A stretch of 64,000 nucleotides of DNA, taken from contig NZ_CP117522.1 in the NCBI RefSeq assembly GCF_031679605.1, positions 8,308,001 through 8,372,000 of the forward strand, in the 5' to 3' direction. Below the pieces are notes generated by a model. It worked only from the letters and a program-made list of their open reading frames with translations. It was not told the DNA's origin and made no database searches. The DNA comes from Streptomyces luomodiensis. GTDB lineage: Bacteria > Actinomycetota > Actinomycetes > Streptomycetales > Streptomycetaceae. This document shows positions 1-9,579 of the stretch, piece by piece. The position numbers and the translations under genes were made by a program. The first letter of the stretch is position 1. The number at the start of each line of letters is the position of its first letter.

Positions 1-1032
<1,032 letters not shown>

Positions 1033-1048
1033 CCCATCTGACAGCTGA

Positions 1049-1080
1049 CAGGGACGTCCGGGCCGGTCCGGACGTCCCTG
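1049..1080. terminator. Bidirectional hairpin terminator between katG and the symporter
   Basis: Two 13-base arms (CAGGGACGTCCGG and its complement) with a six-base loop lie between convergent genes. There is no clear U-tract, as is usual for high-GC actinomycetes. Confidence 0.75.
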
Positions 1081-1124
1081 CGTCATGCGGGCCCAGCGCC
1101 CTGGGCCACATCGGCCCGGGGCGA

Positions 1125-2720
1125 CTACCCCTGCGAACCGATGCCGGTCAGCGACCGCACTTCCATCTCCGACTGCTTCGCGGAGTCCGCGGGCCGCTTG
1201 CTGAGGACCGTGCCGAGGAACCCGCAGAGGAACGAGAGCGGGATCGACACCAGACCGGGGTTGGTGAGCGGGAACCAGTGGAAGTCCACGCCCTTGATGA
1301 CCGCCGTGGGACTGCCCGAGATCGCCGGCGAGAAGATGATGAGCACCAGGCCGGAGCCCAGACCGCCGTAGATGCTCCACAGCGTGCCGGTGGTGTTGAA
1401 ACGCTTCCAGAACAGTGTGTAGAGAATCGTCGGCAGATTGGCGGACGCGGCGAGCGCCAGGGCCAGTGACACCAGGAAGGCCACGTTCTGGCCGTTGGTG
1501 ACGATACCGCCGACGATGGCCAGGGCACCGATCACGAGCGCCGTCAGCCGCGCGACCCGGATCTCGGACCGCGGATCGGCCTTTCCGTTCCGGATCACGT
1601 TGGCGTACACGTCATGGGCGAACGAGGCCGACGCGGCCAGGGTCAGACCGGCCACGACCGCCAGGATCGTGGCGAAGGCCACCGCGGAGACGACACCCAG
1701 GAGCATCGCACCGCCGATCTCGAAGGCGAGCAGCGGCGCCGCGGAGTTCTCCCCGCCCGGCGCGTTGACGATCCGGTCCGAACCGACCAGAGCGGTGGCG
1801 CCGTACCCGACGATCAGGATCGACAGGTAGAAGATGAACATCGACCAGGAGCACCAGACCACCGACCGCCGGGCCTCCTTGGCGTCCGGCACGGTGTAGA
1901 AGCGCATCAGCACGTGCGGCAGGCTGGAGATGCCGAGGACCAGCGACAGCGACAGCGAGACGAAGTCGAGCTGGTCCATCGAGTTCTTGCCGTACCAGCC
2001 ACCCGGGTTGAGCAGATCCCCGCCCAGCGGGCTGTTCTGCGCGGCCTGATCGAGGATCGCCGAGAAGCTGAACCCGAACTTGCCGATGAGGAACACGCTC
2101 ATGAAGGTCACGCAGAGCAGCAGCAGACCCGCCTTGATGATCTGCACCCAGGTCGTGCCCTTCATGCCGCCCACCAGGACGTAGAAGACCATGACCACGC
2201 CGACGCCTGTGATGACCAGGGCCTGCCCGGTCTTGCTGGTCACGTTGAGCAGCAGGGCGATCAGACCACCGGCGCCGGCCATCTGGGCGAGCATGTAGAA
2301 GAACGTGATCACCAGCGTGGAGTTGGCCGCCGCCGCGCGCACCGGGCGCTGTTTCATGCGGTAGGCCATCACATCGCCGACCGTGAACCGCCCGGTGTTG
2401 CGCAGCCGCTCCCCGACGAGCAGCAGGGCGACCAGCCAGGCGACAAGCCAGCCGACGGAGTAGAGGAACCCGTCGTAGCCGTGGACGGCGATCGCCCCGG
2501 AAATACCGAGGAAGGACGCCGCGGAGAGGAAGTCACCGGAGAGCGCGATACCGTTCTGCACGCCGGTGAAAGCGCTTCCCGCGGCGTAGTAGTCGGATGT
2601 CGTCGAATTCCTGTTGGTGGCCTTGTAGACGATGTAGAGCGTAATGAGAACGAAAACGAAGAATACGCTCAGGTTGATGATCGGGCTGCCGGTCGTGGAG
2701 GCTGCGATCTGCACTGTCAT
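1125..2720 (-). CDS. Sodium:solute symporter (SSS family), monocarboxylate/acetate permease
   Basis: A 531-residue inner-membrane transporter with about 13 hydrophobic helices. The region DYYAAGSAFTGVQNG followed by SGDFLSAASFLG near residues 45-70 is the signature of the ActP/MctC branch of the solute:sodium symporters, which import acetate, pyruvate, propionate and similar monocarboxylates with a cation. It sits directly after a DUF485 gene whose stop overlaps its start as ATGA, so the two are translationally coupled. The same pairing is known for E. coli yjcH-actP and corynebacterial mctC. Substrate within the monocarboxylates cannot be told from sequence. The C-terminus is short and polar. 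Confidence 0.92.
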   Translation of the reverse strand: MTVQIAASTTGSPIINLSVFFVFVLITLYIVYKATNRNSTTSDYYAAGSAFTGVQNGIALSGDFLSAASFLGISGAIAVHGYDGFLYSVGWLVAWLVALLLVGERLRNTGRFTVGDVMAYRMKQRPVRAAAANSTLVITFFYMLAQMAGAGGLIALLLNVTSKTGQALVITGVGVVMVFYVLVGGMKGTTWVQIIKAGLLLLCVTFMSVFLIGKFGFSFSAILDQAAQNSPLGGDLLNPGGWYGKNSMDQLDFVSLSLSLVLGISSLPHVLMRFYTVPDAKEARRSVVWCSWSMFIFYLSILIVGYGATALVGSDRIVNAPGGENSAAPLLAFEIGGAMLLGVVSAVAFATILAVVAGLTLAASASFAHDVYANVIRNGKADPRSEIRVARLTALVIGALAIVGGIVTNGQNVAFLVSLALALAASANLPTILYTLFWKRFNTTGTLWSIYGGLGSGLVLIIFSPAISGSPTAVIKGVDFHWFPLTNPGLVSIPLSFLCGFLGTVLSKRPADSAKQSEMEVRSLTGIGSQG

Positions 2721-3112
2721 TTCTTGCCGACTCCCGCCAGCTCGTGGATCCGGTCCACCTGAGGATCGAGTTTCTTACGCGCGTAGCGCCGGTACGTCAA
2801 GACGATCAGCATCGTCGACACGAACTGGAGCAGGCCGAAAACGGTGCCGATGTTGACCGCGCCGAACAGCTTGCGGCTCATAAACTCGTGGTCGTAGGCG
2901 GAGAAGAGCACGAAGGTCATGTACCAGCACAAGAAGAAGGCGCTCATGGGGAAGACGAACCAGAGCAGTCTCCTGCGGAGCAGCTTGAACTCCGGGCTCT
3001 GCTGAATCGCCTGGAAATCGGGCTCCCCGATGTCGTCACCGCGGTCGGCGAACCCCGGTCCGGCGGCCCGCTCGGATGGCCTGGCAGCGGGAGGTCGCAC
3101 CGCATTGTTCAT
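2717..3112 (-). CDS. DUF485 membrane protein, partner of the symporter
   Basis: A 131-residue protein with a hydrophilic N-terminus of about 45 residues, then two membrane helices (LLWFVFPMSAFFLCWYMTF and a second beginning near FGLLQFVSTMLIVL) typical of DUF485, the small protein encoded just upstream of acetate-type symporters. The ATG at 3112 is chosen because CCGGAGACAACC precedes it; an in-frame start 69 bases upstream lacks such a site. It overlaps the symporter start by four bases. It probably assists or modulates the transporter in the membrane; the biochemical role of DUF485 is not established. Confidence 0.88.
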   Translation of the reverse strand: MNNAVRPPAARPSERAAGPGFADRGDDIGEPDFQAIQQSPEFKLLRRRLLWFVFPMSAFFLCWYMTFVLFSAYDHEFMSRKLFGAVNIGTVFGLLQFVSTMLIVLTYRRYARKKLDPQVDRIHELAGVGKK

Positions 3113-3647
3113 GGTTGTCTCCGGGGTTTTTCTGACGAGGCGTCCTTCGGAGCGCCCGGCTCGGGCGGCGGGGACGGGCAACCGGCGGCCCTTGACGCGG
3201 CAAGTGTAGTGAGGCGCCGTACGCAGTCAACGCCGCCCCCGGTGCTCGTCCGCCCAGGTGGACGCGTGAGACGGCGGGCATCCGGTTCAGGTGTCATCTC
3301 GGTTACGGTAAGGGGCCGCCGCGCCCCATGCTTTGTCGCATCCCTTCCGTGTTGTCCCCTTTGAAAGGAGGTCAGAGGATGACAGACGATCAGCAACGCA
3401 TCGTTGCGGGACATTTCCGGGCCCGGCGTTGTGTCCCAAGTGGCCCCACTGATAGAACCTCCCCTCGTGCAGAACGTCCCATCGTGCGCGAGCACGGGTG
3501 CAGTGGACGCGCCACTGGGCAGTGAGTCTGCCGCTGGCATATGACGACTGCTCCGCGCTCGCCACTCCCTCCCCCGAGGTGTTAGAGAGTACGGTCAGGA
3601 ATGCAGTCTGCGGGGGTGTTCCCGAAGAGCCGGAGGTAGGTTGATCT
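3113..3647. other. Divergent intergenic region between the symporter pair and the OFA antiporter
   Basis: About 535 bases carry the promoters of two divergent transport units. Apart from one short reading frame with a strong ribosome-binding site (3379-3525), no recognisable gene is seen. Other frames here show no family features. Confidence 0.6.
3379..3525 (+). CDS. Possible 48-residue small protein (weak candidate)
   Basis: An ATG preceded by AAAGGAGGTCAGAGG, close to an ideal Shine-Dalgarno sequence with about six bases of spacing, opens a 48-residue frame beginning MTDDQQRIVAGHF. The product is basic (many Arg), has one cysteine pair separated by about 20 residues, and resembles nothing I recognise. 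It could be a leader peptide or small protein, or the site could be fortuitous. It lies upstream of, and reads toward, the antiporter gene. Confidence 0.3.
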   Translation: MTDDQQRIVAGHFRARRCVPSGPTDRTSPRAERPIVREHGCSGRATGQ

Positions 3648-5036
3648 GTGGGTTTCCTCGATCGCTCTCGCATCATCGCCGAGCCGGGCTGGAATCGTTG
3701 GCTGATTCCGCCGGCTGCGCTCGCGATTCACTTCTCCATCGGCCAGGCGTACTCCTGGAGCGTTTTCAAGACACCCCTGGAAGATTCCCTAGATATTTCG
3801 GGGACGGCTAGCGCCCTCCCCTTCCAGATCGGCATCCTGGTGCTGGGACTCTCTGCCGCGTTCGGTGGAACGCTGGTCGAGAGGAAAGGACCGCGATGGG
3901 CCATGTTCGTGGCGCTCGTGGCCTTCTCGTCGGGATTCCTGATCGCCGCACTCGGTGTCGCCACGAGCAGTTACTGGCTGGTCGTGCTCGGGTACGGCGG
4001 CATCGGCGGCGTCGGCCTCGGTATCGGGTACATCGCACCGGTGTCCACCTTGATGAAGTGGTTTCCGGACCGGCCGGGCATGGCCACCGGCACGGCGATC
4101 ATGGGTTTCGGTGGCGGTGCGCTGATCGCCTCTCCCTGGTCCACCGAGATGCTCAAGGCGTTCGGCAGCGACACCAGCGGTATCGCGCAGGCGTTCCTGG
4201 TGCACGGCCTGGCCTACGCCGCGTTCATGTCGCTGGGTGTGGTGCTCATCCGGGTGCCACCGGAGGGCTGGCGGCCGGCCGGCTGGACGCCTCGCGACGA
4301 CGCCGGGAACAAGCTCGTCACCACCGCGAACGTATCGGCGAAGAACGCGGTGAAGACCCCGCAGTTCTGGCTGCTCTGGGTCGTGCTGTGCATGAACGTT
4401 ACTGCTGGTATCGGGATCCTGGAGAAGGCCGCCCCGATGATCCAGGACTTCTTCCAGGACACGGACAGCCCGGTGAGCGCGACCGCCGCCACCGGGTTCG
4501 TCGCGCTCCTGTCCCTGGCCAACATGGCCGGTCGCTTCGTGTGGTCCTCGGTTTCCGACGTGGTCGGCAGGAAGAACATCTACCGCGTGTACCTGGGTGT
4601 CGGCGCCCTGCTCTACCTCACCATCATGCTCGAGAAGGACAGCAGCACCGTGTTGTTCGTCGTCTCGACCATGGTGATCCTGTCGTTCTACGGCGGTGGC
4701 TTCTCCACCGCACCGGCCTACCTCAAGGACCTGTTCGGCACCTACCAGGTCGGCGCGATCCACGGCCGGCTGCTGACCGCCTGGTCGGTCGCCGGGGTCG
4801 CCGGGCCCCTCATCGTGGACTCCATCGCGGACGCCGCGCATGAGGACGGGCACACGGGGCCGGGTCTGTACTCCTTCTCGTTCTCCCTCATGATGGGATT
4901 GCTCGTCATCGGCTTCATCGCCAACGAGCTGGTACGTCCGGTGAATCCGAAGTTCCATGAACCGGAGTCGGCGAGCTCGAAGGAGTCGGCGACGCCGGAA
5001 GAAGACCCCGATCCCATCCCGGCAGAGAGGCGGTAA
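3648..5036 (+). CDS. MFS transporter, OFA (oxalate/formate antiporter) family
   Basis: A 462-residue permease with about 12 helices in two halves separated by a hydrophilic loop near residues 205-235. The opening WLIPPAALAIHFSIGQAYSW and the loop GFGGGALIASP are characteristic of the OFA branch of the major facilitator superfamily, which includes oxalate:formate exchangers and carries small organic acids. It starts with GTG at 3648, preceded by CGGAGGTAGGTTGATCT. A 46-residue membrane protein follows four bases after the stop, the usual arrangement in actinomycetes. The C-terminal 30 residues are acidic and disordered. Whether oxalate, formate or another acid is carried is not visible. Confidence 0.9.
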   Translation: MGFLDRSRIIAEPGWNRWLIPPAALAIHFSIGQAYSWSVFKTPLEDSLDISGTASALPFQIGILVLGLSAAFGGTLVERKGPRWAMFVALVAFSSGFLIAALGVATSSYWLVVLGYGGIGGVGLGIGYIAPVSTLMKWFPDRPGMATGTAIMGFGGGALIASPWSTEMLKAFGSDTSGIAQAFLVHGLAYAAFMSLGVVLIRVPPEGWRPAGWTPRDDAGNKLVTTANVSAKNAVKTPQFWLLWVVLCMNVTAGIGILEKAAPMIQDFFQDTDSPVSATAATGFVALLSLANMAGRFVWSSVSDVVGRKNIYRVYLGVGALLYLTIMLEKDSSTVLFVVSTMVILSFYGGGFSTAPAYLKDLFGTYQVGAIHGRLLTAWSVAGVAGPLIVDSIADAAHEDGHTGPGLYSFSFSLMMGLLVIGFIANELVRPVNPKFHEPESASSKESATPEEDPDPIPAERR

Positions 5037-5039
5037 ACC

Positions 5040-5180
5040 GTGACGGACGCAGACGGCCCCGCGCCGAAGGCGACGACGAGTTCCCCCGTCGTGCTGGTCG
5101 TGGCGTGGCTCTGGGTGGCCATTCCGTTTCTGTACGGTTTGTATGAACTCGGCGTGAAGAGTAGCAAGTTGTTCGAGTGA
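5040..5180 (+). CDS. MFS transporter small subunit (46 residues)
   Basis: Starts with GTG three bases after the antiporter stop. The product has a polar N-terminus of about 15 residues, one membrane helix (VVLVVAWLWVAIPFLYGLY) and a short basic-acidic tail ending KLFE. Tiny single-span proteins of this kind are annotated as the small subunit of OFA-type transporters and almost always follow the large gene. It may stabilise or gate the permease; no mechanism has been shown to my knowledge. Confidence 0.8.
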   Translation: MTDADGPAPKATTSSPVVLVVAWLWVAIPFLYGLYELGVKSSKLFE

Positions 5181-5187
5181 GGTAGGC

Positions 5188-5223
5188 CGCGCCGGCGCAT
5201 CGCCGCATCGATGCGCCGGCGCG
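5188..5223. terminator. Hairpin terminator after the antiporter unit
   Basis: Perfect 15-base arms (CGCGCCGGCGCATCG-type sequence around 5188-5202 and its complement 5209-5223) with a six-base loop begin eight bases after the small-subunit stop. Stable enough for factor-independent termination in a high-GC genome. Confidence 0.75.
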
Positions 5224-5322
5224 CTGCCGGGTGTTCGACTTCCCCTTCCGGGGAAATCCCAGGAGAAACGGCATCGTGATACATCCCTGTGGGCAAGCCG
5301 GTCCGAGCGCGGAGCGCGTCTC

Positions 5323-8286
5323 ATGACCCCGGGCAGGCATGCGGCCGCGCGCGATCGCTCGCCGTCGTGGTGGGCCGGCGTCGTGGAGTGGCGGAACTGG
5401 CGGCTGCCGGTGAAGCTGGGTGCCGTTCTGGTGGTGCCCGCCCTGCTCGCCGTCGCCTTGGGCGTCGTGCAGATCCAGCGCGACGTCGAACGCGCGAACA
5501 CCTACGCGGACATGCAGCGGCTGGTCGAGCTGCGCGGTGAGCTGATGCCGTTGATCGGCGATCTCCAGATGGAACGGACCATGTCGGCCGAGCGGCTGCG
5601 TGGCGGTGCGTCCACCCACGAGGCCATGCTCCGGCAGCAGACCGGGCGCGTGGACCGCGCTCAGGCCGCCGTCGCCCGGACCATGAAGCGGGCACCCCGG
5701 CTCGAGGGGGCCTCGGCGCTCCGTTACCACGACGCGGTCAAGCTTCTGGACGGGCTGTCCGCCCTGCGCCGGCAGGTGACGTCCAAGGAGATCAGCTCGT
5801 GGACCGCGGTGAACGACTACAGCGAGATCATCAACGGTCTGCTCGACCTGGACCAGGCACTCGGCAGCCGGTTCGGTGAACCCAAGCTGTCCGGGACGGC
5901 GACCGCGCTGTACGACCTCGAGGTGGTCCAGGAGCAGGTCCACCTCCAGCATGTGATCGTGCTGGAGGGGGCCGAGCCCGGCAAGCTGGATGATGGCCGG
6001 CTCCTCAGGGCGCTGGCCGAGTCCGCGATCCGCATGGGGGACAAGCTGGGCGACTTCCGGGCCGTGGCCACCGAGGCGGAGAAGCGGGCCTACCAGCGGA
6101 CGGTCACCGGCCCGGAGGTCGAGCGGCGCGCTCAGTTGCTCAATGCCGCGTTGTACCAGTCGGCGCGGTCGGAGCAGCCGGGCATCGGGCAGAACGGCAC
6201 CGGGGACGCGACGCGGTTCTCCGTCCGCGACTGGAACAGCAGTTCGGAGCGGACCGGAGCGCTCATCGACACGGTGGCGAAGAGCCTCGCCGACCGGCTC
6301 CGGGTGACCTCCGCCGATCTCCAGGACCAGACGAGCGACCGGGCCGGCGCGGAGTCCGTGCTGCTCTTCGCCGTGCTCCTGCTCGCCCTCGCCATCGGCA
6401 TCGGCATCGCCCGCCATCTGCTGCGTTCGCTCACCATCCTTCGCTTCACCGCGCTCGACGTGGCCGAGCGGCGGCTCCCGGAAGCGGTGTCGAGCATCCG
6501 CGAGGGCGAGGTGTCCACCACGTCGATCAGCGCGGTGCCGGTCCACACCACGGAGGAGTTCGGACAGCTGGCCAGGGCGTTCGACGCGGTGCACGGGCAG
6601 GCCGTGCGGCTGGCCGCCGAGCAGGCCGCGCTCCGTGGCGACCTGCGGGACACCCTGGTCAACCTCTCCCGGCGCAGCCAGAGCCTGGTGGACCGGCTGC
6701 TGCGGTTGATGGAGGAGCTCGAGCTGCACGAAGAGGACCCGGACCAGCTGGCCAGCCTCTTCAAGCTCGACCACCTGGCGACCCGTATGCGGCGCAACAA
6801 CGAGAACCTGATGGTCCTGTGCGGCAGCACACCGGTCCGCCCCTCCGAGCAACGCGTGCCACTGGACCGCGTGTTGCGGGCCGCGGTCTCCGAGATCGAG
6901 CACTACCAGCGTGTGGTGGTCGAGCCCGTTCCCTCCGTCGAGGTGATCGGGTACGCTGCCGGTGACCTGGCGCGAATGGTCGCTGAGCTGCTGGACAACG
7001 CCACCGCGTTCTCCCCGCCCGAGACCCAAGTGGTCATCAGCAACACACTGCGCCCGGACGGTTCCGCACTGATCGAGATCCACGACGAGGGATTCGGGAT
7101 GAGCGGTGCCGAATTGGCCAAGGCTCATCGGCGCGTAGCGGGGGACGCATCCGTGGAGGTACCTACGTCCCGCCAGATGGGCCTATCGGTCGTCGGCCGG
7201 CTGGCCCGCCGGCACGGCGTCACCGTGGAGCTGATATCGGACCGGGCCACCCGTGGCGGACTCCGGGCCGGTGTGCTGGTCCCGGCCAAGCTGATGCTGA
7301 CCGACAAGCCCGCCCTCGCGGGCCGAGCAGGTTCACTGCCCGTCAGGCAGACCTCCGCCCAGGCCTCCGAGCCGGTGCGGACCCGCCCGGAGGCCGGCGG
7401 TGCCACCGCCGCACCGCTGCCGCGCCGCGCCCCCGACCTGGCCCGCTCGATACGCGGCGGTGACACCCCGGCGGTTTCCGGGCGCGGCGAACGTCCCCTG
7501 CCGAGCCGCCCCGGTTCCCCGCGGGCGTTCGCCGACCCCCAGCAGACCAAGGGACTGCCGCGCCGGAAGCCCGGCGGCGGGGCCGGCCGGCCCACCCCCT
7601 TCGGCGAGGACGCGCCGAAGCGGATCGGCGGCCGCCCCGGCACCGGCGGCGCACCCGTGAACGGCCGCGCCGCCGCGGCCCCCGGGCAGCCGCTGGTGCC
7701 ACCTCAGCGGTCGCGTCCGGCCCCTCCGGAACAGGGCGCCGCTGCCTCGCCGTGGTTCGCGCCGACCGCCTCCGGGGAGGCACCGACGGGCCCGCGTGGC
7801 GAGGAGCGGCCCGCCGGGCGGACGCCCGCCGAGCGGCAGCCGGCCGAGCGGCGGTTCACCGAGCGGCAGCCGGCCGAGCGGAAGCCGGCGGACCACCCTC
7901 CGGCGTCCGGACTTCCCCGGCGGCCCGTTCCGGCTCCGCCCGGGTCCCCCCAGGAGAGCCGGCCGGGGCCCGCGGGCGACCGTCGCCGCGCCGACCAGGA
8001 GCCGTCGGGCGGAGCGCAGTCGGCCGGCCGCCCCCAGGCCGAACGTCCCCAGGCAGAACGGCCCCAAGCCGAACGTCCCCAGGCCGAACGCACCCAGGCC
8101 GGGCTGCCCCGGCGGGTGCCGCGCCAGAGTCCGGCACCGGACCGGGCCAAGCCCCCCGCGCCGGACCCGGCCAAACCGCGTGCCGCCGGGGACGAGGCGG
8201 CCGCGCGGGTGGACGCCGGCCGCACCCACAGGTTCCTCAGCAACTACCAGTCAGGCATCCGTCGGGCTCACCCCGACGAGACGTAA
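5323..8286 (+). CDS. Conservon CvnA-type sensor histidine kinase-like protein with nitrate/nitrite-sensing domain
   Basis: A 987-residue membrane protein. Helix 1 (VKLGAVLVVPALLAVALG) at about residues 28-47 is followed by an extracytoplasmic helical NIT-type sensing domain to about residue 340. Helix 2 (VLLFAVLLLALAIGIGIA) leads to a HAMP linker, a degenerate dimerisation helix (FKLDHLATRMRRNNEN) and an ATPase domain with ELLDNATAFSPP and DEGFGMS. The last 300 residues are disordered, rich in Pro/Arg/Ala, and carry repeats of PQAER and AERQP. Order with the next two genes (roadblock, DUF742) marks it as the first member of a conservon, a membrane complex that in S. coelicolor acts in a GPCR-like relay. 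Start supported by GCGGAGCGCG. Confidence 0.92.
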   Translation: MTPGRHAAARDRSPSWWAGVVEWRNWRLPVKLGAVLVVPALLAVALGVVQIQRDVERANTYADMQRLVELRGELMPLIGDLQMERTMSAERLRGGASTHEAMLRQQTGRVDRAQAAVARTMKRAPRLEGASALRYHDAVKLLDGLSALRRQVTSKEISSWTAVNDYSEIINGLLDLDQALGSRFGEPKLSGTATALYDLEVVQEQVHLQHVIVLEGAEPGKLDDGRLLRALAESAIRMGDKLGDFRAVATEAEKRAYQRTVTGPEVERRAQLLNAALYQSARSEQPGIGQNGTGDATRFSVRDWNSSSERTGALIDTVAKSLADRLRVTSADLQDQTSDRAGAESVLLFAVLLLALAIGIGIARHLLRSLTILRFTALDVAERRLPEAVSSIREGEVSTTSISAVPVHTTEEFGQLARAFDAVHGQAVRLAAEQAALRGDLRDTLVNLSRRSQSLVDRLLRLMEELELHEEDPDQLASLFKLDHLATRMRRNNENLMVLCGSTPVRPSEQRVPLDRVLRAAVSEIEHYQRVVVEPVPSVEVIGYAAGDLARMVAELLDNATAFSPPETQVVISNTLRPDGSALIEIHDEGFGMSGAELAKAHRRVAGDASVEVPTSRQMGLSVVGRLARRHGVTVELISDRATRGGLRAGVLVPAKLMLTDKPALAGRAGSLPVRQTSAQASEPVRTRPEAGGATAAPLPRRAPDLARSIRGGDTPAVSGRGERPLPSRPGSPRAFADPQQTKGLPRRKPGGGAGRPTPFGEDAPKRIGGRPGTGGAPVNGRAAAAPGQPLVPPQRSRPAPPEQGAAASPWFAPTASGEAPTGPRGEERPAGRTPAERQPAERRFTERQPAERKPADHPPASGLPRRPVPAPPGSPQESRPGPAGDRRRADQEPSGGAQSAGRPQAERPQAERPQAERPQAERTQAGLPRRVPRQSPAPDRAKPPAPDPAKPRAAGDEAAARVDAGRTHRFLSNYQSGIRRAHPDET
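8024..8104 (+). repeat. Coding 15-base tandem repeat in the CvnA-like tail (PQAER units)
   Basis: About five near-identical 15-base units encode PQAER-PQAER-PQAER-PQAER-TQA in the disordered C-terminal tail. The related units AERQPAERRFTERQPAERKPA occur about 60 residues earlier. The unit length keeps the frame, so copy number could vary without breaking the protein. Confidence 0.75.
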
Positions 8287-8316
8287 GGGCTCAGCGAAGA
8301 TGGACAGGAAGAACCC

Positions 8317-8766
8317 ATGACCTCACCCCACCTGCGGGAGGTGAGCCAGTTCGGATGGCTGGTCACCAACTTCACCGAGCGGGTGCCCAATGTGGCACAC
8401 GCCGTGGTGGTCTCGGCCGACGGACTGTTGCTCACCGCCTCGAACGGGCTGGCGGACGATCGTGCCGAGCAGGTCGCCACCATCGCGGCGGGGGCCATCA
8501 GTCTGATCCAGGGCGCCGCCCAATGCCTGATGACCGGTGATGTGCGGTCGTCCGTCATCCAGATGCAGTACGGAAACATGCTGCTGATGTCGATCAAGGA
8601 CGGCTCGTGCCTCGTGGTGCTGGCGGCGCCGGACTGCGAGATCGGTCAGGTGGCGTACGAGATGACGGTCCTGGTCGATCAGGTCGGCGAGATGCTGACC
8701 CCGGAACTACGCGCCGAGCTTCAGGAGTTGAATCTCCAGGGAATGCATCGGACAGCAGTCAAATAG
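8317..8766 (+). CDS. Conservon CvnB-type roadblock/LC7 domain protein
   Basis: A 149-residue protein consisting of one roadblock/LC7 domain. It shows the usual NFTERVPNVAHAVVVSADGLLLTAS start and a GNMLLMSIKDGSCLVVLAAP strand pair. In conservons this protein binds the membrane-bound kinase-like partner and acts with the small GTPase as a regulator of nucleotide exchange or hydrolysis. It lies 30 bases after the CvnA-type gene, preceded by AGGAAGAACCC. Length and fold are standard for the family. Cytoplasmic. Confidence 0.93.
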   Translation: MTSPHLREVSQFGWLVTNFTERVPNVAHAVVVSADGLLLTASNGLADDRAEQVATIAAGAISLIQGAAQCLMTGDVRSSVIQMQYGNMLLMSIKDGSCLVVLAAPDCEIGQVAYEMTVLVDQVGEMLTPELRAELQELNLQGMHRTAVK

Positions 8767-8782
8767 GCCGGACGGGGAGATC

Positions 8783-9394
8783 ATGAGCACCGGTGAGGGC
8801 CCTTCCGGGCAGGGATCTCGGAGAGAACAGGGGGCGGAGGACGAACAGACTTTCGCCGATGTGCTCAACGCCTTCAGTTTCGGCAAAGGGCGACGCGGGC
8901 GGAAGGCGTCTCGCTCCGGCGGGACGCCCGAGCCCCCGTCCCCGGCGGAGACCGAGGACGTCCGGCCGGAGAGCCGCGCGGAATCCTTCCCGCGGACGCC
9001 GCCGGAGCGTGAGCAGTCGGACGGCTGGGAGTCCGAGCACGATGAGAGCCAGGGCCCGGCCTCGCTGGTGCGTGCCTACTCATGGACGCGCGGGCGGACC
9101 AGGTCCCACCATCACTTCGAGGTCGAGACCCTGGTGACCACCACCGAGCTGGGGCACCGCTCCACCGACGTGGTGCAGGCGGACCACTACCCGGTGATCG
9201 CGCTGTGCCAGGAGCCGCGGTCGGTGGCCGAGGTGGCGGCCATGCTCTCGGTGCCGCTGGGCGTGGCCAAGGTCCTGCTCGGCGACATGGCGGAACGCGG
9301 GCTGATCGTCGTGCACCGGACGCCCTCCGCGGAGGGCGAGGTCCCGGACCGCGCCCTGATGGAGCGGGTGCTGGTGGGGCTTCGACGGATCTAG
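8783..9394 (+). CDS. Conservon CvnC-type DUF742 protein
   Basis: A 203-residue protein. The first 95 residues are low-complexity, charged and longer than in most relatives. The DUF742 domain begins at LVRAYSWTRGRTR and contains ALCQEPRSVAEVAAMLSVPLGVAKVLLGDMAERGL, a winged-helix-like region, and ends MERVLVGLRRI. It follows the roadblock gene by 16 bases with GGGGAG upstream. In a complete conservon the next gene encodes a GTP-binding protein that overlaps or abuts this one. Here a very strong terminator follows instead and no GTPase gene is present. Confidence 0.92.
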   Translation: MSTGEGPSGQGSRREQGAEDEQTFADVLNAFSFGKGRRGRKASRSGGTPEPPSPAETEDVRPESRAESFPRTPPEREQSDGWESEHDESQGPASLVRAYSWTRGRTRSHHHFEVETLVTTTELGHRSTDVVQADHYPVIALCQEPRSVAEVAAMLSVPLGVAKVLLGDMAERGLIVVHRTPSAEGEVPDRALMERVLVGLRRI

Positions 9395-9407
9395 CGAAAG
9401 GCGCCGG

Positions 9408-9461
9408 AACCGCGCCGCCCTCTGCCGGAGAGAGTGCTCTCCGGCAGAGGGCGGCGCGGTT
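9408..9461. terminator. Very strong hairpin ending the conservon
   Basis: Perfect 25-base arms (9408-9432 and 9437-9461) with the loop AGTG, starting 13 bases after the DUF742 stop. It is the longest perfect hairpin I found in the window and clearly closes the transcript. Confidence 0.9.
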
Positions 9462-9538
9462 GTCGTTGATGCCTGGAATGTTCCTCGGCGAGCGCGCACT
9501 CGCTGATCGCTTGTGCGCGTTCGAAGCCAATATTGAGC

Positions 9539-9579
9539 AGTTTCAAACTCTTGACGTGGCTCGACCTGATCGGTTTACT
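9539..9579 (+). promoter_or_regulatory. Candidate promoter and operator of the galactosaminide operon
   Basis: TTGACG (9551-9556), 17 bases, then TTTACT (9574-9579) fit a vegetative -35/-10 pair. The inverted repeat AGTTT-C-AAACT (9539-9549) abuts the -35 box and could be a repressor site. The regulator is not identifiable; no GntR, ROK or DeoR gene lies nearby. Confidence 0.4.

Noticed and set aside
3287..3676. Minus-strand frame of 129 codons across the OFA antiporter start
   Set aside because: Overlaps the real gene's start and promoter, with no ribosome-binding site or family-like sequence; an artefact of high GC content.
3789..5501. 570-codon minus-strand frame over the antiporter and conservon start
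   Set aside because: Antisense to clear genes; composition is the His/Arg/Gly-rich pattern of complementary third-position GC frames.
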